DNA of 17,210 nt from Caldilineaceae bacterium (GTDB taxonomy: Bacteria > Chloroflexota > Anaerolineae > Caldilineales > Caldilineaceae): NCBI GenBank assembly GCA_028819675.1, contig JAPPKT010000332.1, positions 1-17,210 of the forward strand, given 5' to 3'. Positions within the stretch are counted from its first letter, which is position 1, and the number at the start of each line of letters is the position of its first letter. A program made the position numbers and the translations under genes. This document shows positions 1 to 6,835 of the stretch, piece by piece. The notes beneath the pieces are model-generated. The model had not been told where the DNA came from. It worked only from the letters and a program-made list of their open reading frames with translations, and made no database searches.

Positions 1-656
1 CGGAGCGTCAGCAGGGCCGAACGGTGAGTCCTGAAGAGTTTGAGCAGATGTTCGGGGGAATGGCCGGCGGCGGCGGCTCTTTTTCTGATTTCTTTCAGCA
101 ACTATTTGGCGGTATGCCGGCGCAGACGCGCAAAGGGGCGCGGCAGACACCTCATCCCAGTTTTGGCCGCCCCAACAGCGATCAGACGGTCCCGGTAGAG
201 ATTGCGCTGGAAGAGGCGTTCATGGGGACCAAGCGGACGGTGCAGCAGGGGGATTCGCGGTTCGAGGTAACGATTCCGGCCGGGGTCAGGACGGGGTCGA
301 AGGTGCGGGCGGGCGATCTGATCATGGCGGTGACGGTCCAGCCGCACAAGGATTTTGAGGTGGTCGGTGCGGATTTGCGCACGAAGGTTTCGGTGGACCT
401 GTTCGCGGCGCTCCTGGGGGGCGAGGCGCGGGTGACCACCTTGCAGGGGGCGGTGGCGCTGACGATTCCGCCGGACACGCAGAACGGGAAGGTCTTCCGG
501 TTGAAGGGTCAGGGCATGCCGGATGTGAAGGATAACAAGAATCGGGGAGACCTGCTGGTAGAGGTCGTGGTTGAGCTGCCGGTGCCTCTGAGTGGGGAGG
601 CCAAGCGGCTTGTCGAGAGTTTGCAGCGGGAGTCTCCGGATTTGGGTCTGCGGTAG
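1..656 (+). CDS. DnaJ/CbpA-type co-chaperone, C-terminal part (5' end outside window)
   Basis: This is a co-chaperone of the Hsp40 family, which delivers unfolded clients to DnaK and stimulates its ATPase in the cytoplasm. The reading frame is open to the left edge (first full codon at position 3), so the J-domain lies outside the window. A GTG at 24 could be mistaken for a start but is internal. The visible part begins with a Gly/Phe-rich linker (FGGMAGGGG, FQQLFGGM). It continues into the two beta-sandwich substrate-binding domains, with typical blocks VTIPAGVRTGSKVRAG, LGGEARVTTLQG and FRLKGQGMP. No CxxCxGxG zinc-finger repeats occur between them, so it is the type-II (CbpA-like) form. The end, with LSGEAKRLVESLQ, is usual for the family. 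No GrpE or DnaK gene follows; the next gene is about 300 bp away. Family assignment is firm; the exact paralogue is not resolvable. Confidence 0.93.
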   Translation, partial: ERQQGRTVSPEEFEQMFGGMAGGGGSFSDFFQQLFGGMPAQTRKGARQTPHPSFGRPNSDQTVPVEIALEEAFMGTKRTVQQGDSRFEVTIPAGVRTGSKVRAGDLIMAVTVQPHKDFEVVGADLRTKVSVDLFAALLGGEARVTTLQGAVALTIPPDTQNGKVFRLKGQGMPDVKDNKNRGDLLVEVVVELPVPLSGEAKRLVESLQRESPDLGLR

Positions 657-963
657 AAGAGGCTTTGGTCGTACTGTACGCATTGCAGAACGTTCGCTCC
701 GCGTCGGGGCCTTCGTCCCAGTTGGAGGCAGAGGAGAGGAAACACCAAGCTCCCATTTTTGAACTGCAGGATTGATAGTGCCGAGCCTTTCACATTGCCA
801 GTTCCGCTCGTCACCAAGCTATGGTGTTGCCGCCGAAGGCATGCGCTGCAGGGATGGGAAGCAGCCTGCCGGAGTCATCGGGTCGGCGGCGGGCGATAGG
901 GGGGTGGGATTGATGGGACGGGCGGTTCATGCAGAACAGCGGTCTGGGCGTGAAAGGAGATTT
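657..963. other. Intergenic region before the M1 peptidase gene
   Basis: About 300 bp separate the dnaJ stop from the preferred start of the next gene. The frame of the next gene is open back to a TTG at 772, and an in-frame ATG lies at 913, so part of this stretch may be translated if the start is further upstream. No convincing sigma-70 promoter, terminator or RNA gene was seen. The sequence caccaagctatggtg (about 813-827) contains a 5-bp inverted repeat, too short to interpret. Confidence 0.4.
953..959 (+). promoter_or_regulatory. Ribosome binding site deciding the M1 peptidase start
   Basis: The run AAAGGAG lies four bases before a GTG at 964. Starting there gives a compact lipoprotein signal peptide, with a short basic stretch, a hydrophobic core and the lipobox LGAC. 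The alternatives, ATG 913 (preceded only by a G-rich stretch), ATG 841 and TTG 772, would add 17 to 64 residues of signal-unlike sequence. The spacing is slightly short, so ATG 913 remains possible. Confidence 0.5.
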
Positions 964-2643
964 GTGTACGCTGGCCGGAGGCGCGGTTTCCGGAGTCGAA
1001 TAGAGCCACAACTGCGTTTCGCCGTTCTGTTTGTGGTTGCATTTGCGCTGACGGTTGTGCTGGGCGCTTGCAGCAGAGAGGCGAATCCGACAAGTGAAGA
1101 ACCCGAAGTCACCGTCCTTTTGCCAACCCCGACAGCGACGGTTGCCCCTGCGACGAGAACACCCGAGCCAACAGTTTCACCGCCCACGCCCACACCTTTT
1201 CCAGAACCGGCAGAGGAGCCGCCTCCCTTTCCGACGCCGGATGTTGATCTGAGCGACTATTCGGTCTACGGCGAGACGCTGTTGGAAGCATTTGCCGAGG
1301 ATGCGGCCAAGCTGCCTGACGCGCCCCACTATTTTATCCAGGCACGCCTCGTGCCGGGTGAAGTTCCGAGCCTGGAGGGTGTGCAGCGGGTGCGGATTAC
1401 AAATCAGGAGGAGAGCAGCCTTACTGAGCTCTATTTCCGTCTGTATCCCAATTTGCCTGCCTACGGGGGTACGGCGCAGGTGAGCCGGGCGCTGGTTGAC
1501 GGGAAGGTGGCGACGGTTGGGGACCTTTTCGACGGTACGGCTGTGTTCATCCCACTTGAAGGCGGGCTGGCCGCGGGGGAAACAACGGATGTGACGCTCT
1601 GGTTTCGGGCCACGCTGCCGACGCAGGTGAGCGCGGGTACGGCGGGGGCGGGCTTATACGGGTTTGTGGAAGGTGTATATGATCTGGCCGGTTTCTATCC
1701 CACCCTGGCAGTTTACGACCACAGGGGTTGGGACCTGGACGCGGGCGCGATATTCGGTGACTCGCTCTTTGCGGACATCGGTTACTATCAGGTGGCGCTG
1801 ACTGTGCCTGAGGCGTTGTCGGTGGTTGCGAGCGGCTCGACGCTGGCGCAGGAGCTGAACGGTGACGGCACGACCACGTGGCGGATTGCGGCGGGGCCGG
1901 TGCGCTCCTTTTATGCGGCTGTGACCGACCGCTGGGAGGCGGTCAGCGAAGATGTGGATGGGATAACGGTCAACTCGTACTATCCGGTTGGGGGTCTGGC
2001 CTCTGCGCAGACGGCACTGAGCTATACGACGGGCAGCCTGGGCGCGTTTAACAGGATGTTCGGACAGTATCCGTATCGCGAGTTGGATGTTGTGCCGCTG
2101 CCGACGACGGCGTTCGGGATGGAGCACGCCGGGCTGCTGGCGCTGGCGGCGAACTTTTACGGGGAGGGCGGCGGGGGTTTCAGCATCGCCACGCCGCACG
2201 AGGTCGCGCACCAGTGGTTTTTCAACCTGGTGGGCAACGATCAGCCGGATGAGCCGTGGCTGGACGAGTCACTTGCGAACTATGCGGTCTTTCTCTACTA
2301 CGAGGCGGTGGAGTGGCCACAGATGCAGACCATGATGATGGAGAATGTCTTCCGTTACCGTTACGATGCGGCGCGGAATCTGGGGATAGACAGACCGGTC
2401 AGCGGTGCGGTTGTTGGGTTCGATCAGAGCAACTATATCAACATCATCTACAGCAAGGGACCGCTGTTCCTGCACGCGGTGCGTGAACGGATGGGCGATG
2501 AGGCGTTTTTCGCGGCGCTGCTTGACTATGCGCAGACGCATCGCTACGGGATCGCGTATGCCGAGGACCTTTTGGACATATTTGGGCGTCACAGCGGCAG
2601 TCCGATCGACGATCTAGTCGCTCTCTGGATATATGGAGAGTGA
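964..2643 (+). CDS. M1 family zinc metallopeptidase, predicted lipoprotein
   Basis: This is a predicted extracytoplasmic aminopeptidase-like enzyme of peptidase family M1 (gluzincin). With the GTG start the product has 559 residues. It begins with a basic segment, a hydrophobic core and a lipobox ending at Cys36, then a Pro/Thr-rich linker (about residues 49-88) typical of Chloroflexota surface lipoproteins. A beta-rich N-terminal domain follows. The substrate-binding motif appears as GMEH at 385-388, in place of the family's GAMEN. The zinc site is HEVAH at 412-416, with the third ligand Glu435 exactly 18 residues later (HExxH-x18-E). The protein stops soon after the catalytic domain, so the long helical C-terminal domain of classical M1 aminopeptidases is absent. 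The next gene starts 11 bases after its stop. The substrate is unknown, and the GMEH variant leaves aminopeptidase specificity uncertain. Confidence 0.9.
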   Translation: MYAGRRRGFRSRIEPQLRFAVLFVVAFALTVVLGACSREANPTSEEPEVTVLLPTPTATVAPATRTPEPTVSPPTPTPFPEPAEEPPPFPTPDVDLSDYSVYGETLLEAFAEDAAKLPDAPHYFIQARLVPGEVPSLEGVQRVRITNQEESSLTELYFRLYPNLPAYGGTAQVSRALVDGKVATVGDLFDGTAVFIPLEGGLAAGETTDVTLWFRATLPTQVSAGTAGAGLYGFVEGVYDLAGFYPTLAVYDHRGWDLDAGAIFGDSLFADIGYYQVALTVPEALSVVASGSTLAQELNGDGTTTWRIAAGPVRSFYAAVTDRWEAVSEDVDGITVNSYYPVGGLASAQTALSYTTGSLGAFNRMFGQYPYRELDVVPLPTTAFGMEHAGLLALAANFYGEGGGGFSIATPHEVAHQWFFNLVGNDQPDEPWLDESLANYAVFLYYEAVEWPQMQTMMMENVFRYRYDAARNLGIDRPVSGAVVGFDQSNYINIIYSKGPLFLHAVRERMGDEAFFAALLDYAQTHRYGIAYAEDLLDIFGRHSGSPIDDLVALWIYGE

Positions 2644-2654
2644 GGAAAGAACAG

Positions 2655-3464
2655 ATGAGAGATTTCCCCCTTGCCTCCCTGTGGCGGCGCGGGCAGGACG
2701 CCGCCGCTGACATTCTTGCCCAACAGGAACACCGCCCCTGGACTGTGCCCGATCGCCCGTGGTTCATGTTTCAGTCGTGGCAGGACCTTCTTTTTGCGCA
2801 CTGGCCCGTACCCGCCTCGGAGATGGAAAGGTTACTTCCGCCCGGCCTGACGCTGGACAAATACGCGGGTGAGGCGTGGGTTACGGTGGTGCCCTTTCGC
2901 ATGTCGGGGGTGCGGCAGCGGTTTACGCCGGCGGCGCCGTGGATTTCCTCTTTTCCGGAACTAAATGTGCGTACGTACGTAAAGAGTAGCGGAAGTGGGG
3001 AGCCAAGGCCGGGTGTGTTCTTTTTCAGTCTGGACGCGGGCAACCCGCTGGCGGTGACGATGGCGCGGAGGTTCTATCATCTGCCTTATTTCCGGGCGCA
3101 GATGGAATGCAATATGGAAGATGGCGGCATTCGCTATTCCAGCCGGCGCACGCACAGGGGCGCGCCGGAGGCGGACTTTCGGGCTGTCTACCGGCCTACG
3201 GGGCCGGTTTACCGGGCGGCAGCCGATTCCTTGGAAGAGTGGCTGATCGAGAGGTACTGTCTGTACAGTGTGGATGGAAGCGGGCGCGTTTATCGGGGTG
3301 AGATCCACCACCGTCCCTGGCCGCTACAGCCGGCCGAGGCGGAGTTCGAGCGCAACTGGCTGGCGCAGGCGCACGGGATTTTTCTGCCGGACAGGGAGCC
3401 GCTTCTGCATTTTGCCAGGAAGCTGGATGTTTTGGCCTGGCGGATAGAGGAAGTCGTTGAATGA
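2655..3464 (+). CDS. DUF2071 / YqjF-family protein
   Basis: A 269-residue cytoplasmic protein of the DUF2071 (YqjF-like) family, whose biochemical role is not established. The family signature is clear in the first third: an HWPVP block, LLPPGLTLDKYAGEAW, VVPFRMSGVR and FPELNVRTYV. The C-terminal half contains the expected HRPWPLQPAEAEF stretch. I chose ATG 2655 because AGGAAAG lies about five bases upstream. A GTG at 2640 overlapping the previous stop is possible but has poorly spaced pairing. The gene is packed between the M1 peptidase (11 bases upstream) and the DedA gene (4-base ATGA overlap), which suggests cotranscription and translational coupling. No signal peptide or membrane segment is visible. 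Family call is confident; function is not assigned. Confidence 0.85.
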   Translation: MRDFPLASLWRRGQDAAADILAQQEHRPWTVPDRPWFMFQSWQDLLFAHWPVPASEMERLLPPGLTLDKYAGEAWVTVVPFRMSGVRQRFTPAAPWISSFPELNVRTYVKSSGSGEPRPGVFFFSLDAGNPLAVTMARRFYHLPYFRAQMECNMEDGGIRYSSRRTHRGAPEADFRAVYRPTGPVYRAAADSLEEWLIERYCLYSVDGSGRVYRGEIHHRPWPLQPAEAEFERNWLAQAHGIFLPDREPLLHFARKLDVLAWRIEEVVE

Positions 3465-4297
3465 ATGTAATTTCCGAGATATTGGATACGGTTTTAGGTC
3501 TGTTGCGCGGTGAGGGCCTGCAGGAATGGGGCGCTTGGAGCTATCCGCTGCTGACTCTTCTGGTGATCCTGGAGGGGCGGATCGTGACGCTGCTGGCAGC
3601 GGTGGCGTCTTCGCTAGGGTATATGCGCTTGCCGCTGGTGATGATCTGCGCAATCGTTGGGGGCCTAGTCGCTGACGGCTTATGGTATTTGCTCGGCTAC
3701 CGGTATGGGAAGGAGCCTGTGCTACGTTATGGCCGGTGGCTGGGGCTGCGACGCCATCATCTGGAACAGGTGCAGTGGGAGATGCAGGAGCACGGTCCCA
3801 GATTGTTGTTCGTCGCCAAGGCGTTTTCGGTGCTTGTGATCCCGGTTCTGGTCGCGGCGGGTATGGCGCGCGTGCCTTTCCGGCGCTGGTTTCCAATTGT
3901 GCTGTTGGGTGAGCTGCTATGGGTGCCGGCGCTGGCGGTGATCGGTTACCAGACTACGGAGGTGGTGCGCCGGGTGGAGTTGGGTCTGCATTATCTGCCG
4001 GTGGCAGGCGGCGCGGCGCTGCTGGTCCTGATGCTGGTGGCGGCGCGGCGGTTGAATGCGGGGCGAGCGGGGGCGGGGACTGCCCGCAGGCGAGCGGGTA
4101 TTGGATGGAGGCTTCCGGTGTCCTGGCCCGATGCCTATATTACCTATCAGACGGAGGTTGCTCCGATTCTGAACATGTACGGCAGCATGGCGGCCGTTAG
4201 CTTGAGTCAAGTGGTTGCGCCGTTGCGGCCGGAGATGGCTGTGGCGAGGGTGTCGGGACGGAGAGTCCGCAGGGATCCGTTGTTCCTGGGTTGGTAG
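3461..4297 (+). CDS. DedA-family (VTT domain) membrane protein
   Basis: A 278-residue integral membrane protein of the DedA/VTT (SNARE-associated) family. Characterised members affect undecaprenyl-phosphate or phospholipid flipping and envelope homeostasis. Visible family hallmarks are an early hydrophobic segment with a conserved Glu (LLVILEG, near residue 38), the Gly-rich re-entrant stretch with an aromatic motif (GLVADGLWYLLGYRYGK, about 68-84), and an amphipathic segment followed by FVAKAFSVLVIPVLVAAGMARVPF (about 116-140) in place of the usual arginine-proline motif. Two further hydrophobic helices end near residue 194. A tail of about 80 mostly polar residues follows, longer than usual. 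The start ATG overlaps the stop of the DUF2071 gene. A strong terminator lies about 70 bases after the stop. The substrate is not predictable. Confidence 0.82.
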   Translation: MNVISEILDTVLGLLRGEGLQEWGAWSYPLLTLLVILEGRIVTLLAAVASSLGYMRLPLVMICAIVGGLVADGLWYLLGYRYGKEPVLRYGRWLGLRRHHLEQVQWEMQEHGPRLLFVAKAFSVLVIPVLVAAGMARVPFRRWFPIVLLGELLWVPALAVIGYQTTEVVRRVELGLHYLPVAGGAALLVLMLVAARRLNAGRAGAGTARRRAGIGWRLPVSWPDAYITYQTEVAPILNMYGSMAAVSLSQVVAPLRPEMAVARVSGRRVRRDPLFLGW

Positions 4298-4368
4298 GGA
4301 GGAGCTGGCGCCAGACGAGGAGTTGATCGAGGGCTGACATCGCGAAGTTACAGTGTGAGGAAGGCAAG

Positions 4369-4400
4369 GAGAGAGTAGCTGTTTGCTACTCTCTCTTTTT
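4369..4400 (+). terminator. Intrinsic (rho-independent) terminator
   Basis: A perfect 11-bp inverted repeat (GAGAGAGTAGC at 4369-4379, GCTACTCTCTC at 4385-4395) has a 5-base loop and runs directly into five T residues and then GTTTG. It closes the plus-strand unit that ends with the DedA gene. It also lies just beyond the stop of the convergent LRR gene. Read on the minus strand the stem is followed by CTTGCCTT, a poorer U-tract, so it may serve both directions but favours the plus strand. Confidence 0.9.
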
Positions 4401-4421
4401 GTTTGAGCTGACTACAGGACC

Positions 4422-6734
4422 TTATTTGACGCAGAAGGGTAGATGGATGAGGTCGAGATCGTTGTGGCGTACGCGGCTCAGACTTACGGGAACGCAGCCG
4501 CTGAGCTGGTTGCCGCTGAGGCTGAACCCCTGCAGAAGAGCGAGGTTGCCCAGCTCCGAAGGTATTTCTCCGCTGAGCTGGTTGTCCTGCAGGTAGAGCC
4601 AGGTCAGGTAAGGAAGATGTCCCAGTACGGAAGGTATGGAGCCAGTCAGCGCATTTTGGCGCAGGAAGAGGATGCGCAGATTGGTGAGGCGGCCGAGTTC
4701 GGTCGGGATCGGTCCGCTCAGTTCGTTCTCATCAAGGTCAAGGACTCGCAGCTGGGCCAGGTTGCCGAGTTCGGGCGGGATTGGCCCGCTCAATTGGTTC
4801 TCATCGAGATAGAGGGTGCGGACTTCGGCGAGGTTGCCCAATTCAGGTGGAATCGAGCCGCTCAGGCTGTTCTCTTCGAGGGAAAAGAGGCCCACATTGA
4901 CCAGGTTGCCCAATTCTGGCGGGATAGGGCCGGTCAGCCGGTTTTCTTCGAGGTAAAGTGTGCGGAGCTCGATCAGGTTGCCGAGCTGAGGCGGGATGGT
5001 GCCGGTCAGTCGATTCTCGTCGAGGAAGAGGGTCCGCAGCGCGGCGAGGTTGCCGAGCTGGGAAGGAATCGGGCCACTTAGCTGGTTTCCGGTCAGGTCA
5101 AGTCTTTCCAGATTGGTGAGGTTGCCGAGATCAGGCGGGATCCGGCCTGTGAGCCGGTTTCGGTCGAGGTCGAGGGTCGTGAGGTGGGTCAGGTAGCCGA
5201 TTTCGGGCGGGATGGGACCGGTAAGTTGATTGTCGTCGATTACCAGCCTGATCAGATGGGACAGGCGGCCGATGACAGCCGGAATTGAACCGCTCAACTG
5301 ATTTCCACGCAGGTCGAGGCTGGTTACGCGGCCGTTGATGTCGGTGGTTACGCCGTACCATGTGTTGAGCGGCTTGTCGCTGAGCCAGTTTTCGCTGTTT
5401 ACCCAGTCGTCGCCGCCGAGGGCGATGTAAAGTGAGGAGAGTGCGGCGCGGTCGAGGCCCTGCAGCGCCTGGTGGGTAAGGGTTCTAAGGGAAACGCGGT
5501 AGAGGGCAAAGAGCAGATCGCCGTTCAGACCGAAAAGTGACTCGGTTGCCGATCCTGCGGTGGCGGGTGATGGACAGAAGGGCAGGTCCAGCTGTTCAGT
5601 GTCGATGGAAGCGGCGTTGCGCCAGCTTGCGGGGATGCAGCCGGACAGCGGATTTCCGTCGATATTCCACTCTCTCAGTTGAGGGAGGGCGTCCAACTCC
5701 GGGGGAATCTCCCCTCTCAGGTCGTTTCCAGCCAGCTGGAGAGACTGAAGGTACGTGAGATTGCCCAATTCGGGCGGGATAGGACCGCTCAACTCATTGT
5801 CGTTGAGCAGCAGAGCACGCAACTGGGTGAGGTTCCCCAGCTCCGGCGGGATTGGTCCGCTGAGACCGCATTCGTCGAGATAGAGCGAGCGCAGCTGGGT
5901 GAGATTGCCCAACTCGGGTGGAATGGGTCCACTCAGATCGTTTTCGTCGAGATCGAGTGAGCGGAGCTGGGTGAGGTTGCCCAGTTCGGCGGGGATGGAC
6001 CCGCTCAGGTTGTTTTCCTCCAGCGACATGGCGCGCAGGTGGGTGAGGTTGCCCAGTTCAGGCGGGATCTCGCCACTCAGTTGATTTTCTTCGATGAACA
6101 TTGTCTGCAAGTTGGCGAGGAAACCGAGCTCCGGTGGAATCGCTCCGATCAGCTGATTTTCGTCGAAGTAGAGTGTTCGCAGCTCTGTGAGGGAGCCGAT
6201 TTCGGGCGGGATGGAGCCGCTCAACTGATTGCCCGAAAGGTCGAGGCGTTCCAGGCGTATGAGGTTTCCCAGTTCGGGAGGAATCGAACCGGTCAGTTGG
6301 TTTCTGTCGAGGTCGAGCCATTGCAGCTGGGCCAGGTTTCCCAGCTCCGGGGGGATTTCGCCGCTCAGGAGATTGTCGTCAATCACGAGTCGTACCAGTT
6401 GGGTGAGGGAACCCAACTGCGGAGGGATGGGACCGCTCAGCCGATTTCCGCGGAGGCTTAACTGGGTTACGCGTCCGTTGTCGTCCGTGGTGACGCCGTA
6501 CCATGCGCTGAGGGGTTTGCCGGTCAGCCAGTTCTGACTGTTGACCCAGTTTTCGCCATCGGTGGCGTTGAAGAGGGCGGTCAGTGCGACGCGGTCGGCG
6601 TCGCCGTCGGGCTGTTCATCGGCCTGGGCATAGATGGTGGACGCTGCCAGAGATAGGGTGAGCGTGATTAGGGTGGCAATGAGCAGCAGGGCCCCGCGGT
6701 AGTGAAACGGGGGGATGAAACGTCTCTGTTTCAT
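4422..6734 (-). CDS. Secreted leucine-rich-repeat protein with two complete 12-repeat blocks
   Basis: A 770-residue exported protein made almost wholly of 24-residue LRRs of the plant-type consensus (LxLxxNxLSGxIPPELGNLxxL), a binding scaffold rather than an enzyme. Residues 1-36 form a signal peptide (basic start, hydrophobic core, cleavage near IYAQA). Residues 47-90 form an N-terminal cap with the NWL..KPL..WYGVTT block. Repeats 1-12 follow from residue 91 and end in a cap with GCIP and LPFC. After a roughly 43-residue linker the whole design recurs: cap 428-471, twelve repeats from 472, and a final GCVP...LPFC cap at the C-terminus. No membrane anchor, LPXTG or lipobox is seen, so it is probably secreted. 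The start is supported by AGGAGG ten bases upstream. The ligand is unknown. It lies 101 bases downstream of the duplicated-domain secreted protein on the same strand. Confidence 0.93.
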   Translation of the reverse strand: MKQRRFIPPFHYRGALLLIATLITLTLSLAASTIYAQADEQPDGDADRVALTALFNATDGENWVNSQNWLTGKPLSAWYGVTTDDNGRVTQLSLRGNRLSGPIPPQLGSLTQLVRLVIDDNLLSGEIPPELGNLAQLQWLDLDRNQLTGSIPPELGNLIRLERLDLSGNQLSGSIPPEIGSLTELRTLYFDENQLIGAIPPELGFLANLQTMFIEENQLSGEIPPELGNLTHLRAMSLEENNLSGSIPAELGNLTQLRSLDLDENDLSGPIPPELGNLTQLRSLYLDECGLSGPIPPELGNLTQLRALLLNDNELSGPIPPELGNLTYLQSLQLAGNDLRGEIPPELDALPQLREWNIDGNPLSGCIPASWRNAASIDTEQLDLPFCPSPATAGSATESLFGLNGDLLFALYRVSLRTLTHQALQGLDRAALSSLYIALGGDDWVNSENWLSDKPLNTWYGVTTDINGRVTSLDLRGNQLSGSIPAVIGRLSHLIRLVIDDNQLTGPIPPEIGYLTHLTTLDLDRNRLTGRIPPDLGNLTNLERLDLTGNQLSGPIPSQLGNLAALRTLFLDENRLTGTIPPQLGNLIELRTLYLEENRLTGPIPPELGNLVNVGLFSLEENSLSGSIPPELGNLAEVRTLYLDENQLSGPIPPELGNLAQLRVLDLDENELSGPIPTELGRLTNLRILFLRQNALTGSIPSVLGHLPYLTWLYLQDNQLSGEIPSELGNLALLQGFSLSGNQLSGCVPVSLSRVRHNDLDLIHLPFCVK
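4458..5321 (-). repeat. LRR array B (12 units of 72 bp, C-terminal block)
   Basis: Twelve in-frame 72-bp coding units encode residues 472-759 of the LRR protein. The units share the GNL..L..L.LDENxLSGPIPPEL core. Its order of variant repeats mirrors array A; for example the second repeat begins RLVIDDN in both, and the fourth reads RLDL(S/T)GNQLSG. Confidence 0.85.
5601..6464 (-). repeat. LRR array A (12 units of 72 bp, N-terminal block)
   Basis: Twelve in-frame 72-bp coding units encode residues 91-378 of the LRR protein. Units 7 to 10 are especially alike (SGPIPPELGNLTQLR recurs almost unchanged), which suggests recent homogenisation. Unit 9 has Cys in place of the structural Asn (LDECGLSG). 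Confidence 0.85.
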
Positions 6735-6835
6735 GGTTGAGCGTCCTCCTCACACAGTGAACTGATTGCAGAAGATTGTTTCAGCAGCCTGTTGGCGGCA
6801 CCGCAGATGGTTCCAGGCATGTTGCGTTCCGGGTG

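Noticed and set aside
102..683. A 193-codon open frame on the minus strand over the dnaJ gene
   Set aside because: Composition is Arg/Pro/Leu/His-rich as expected from the complement of a GC-rich gene; the plus-strand frame is a clear DnaJ family protein.
4443..6461. Several long plus-strand open frames over the LRR gene with regular repeats
   Set aside because: The periodicity is the antisense image of the 72-bp LRR units; there is no signal peptide or ribosome site and the minus-strand LRR consensus is unambiguous.
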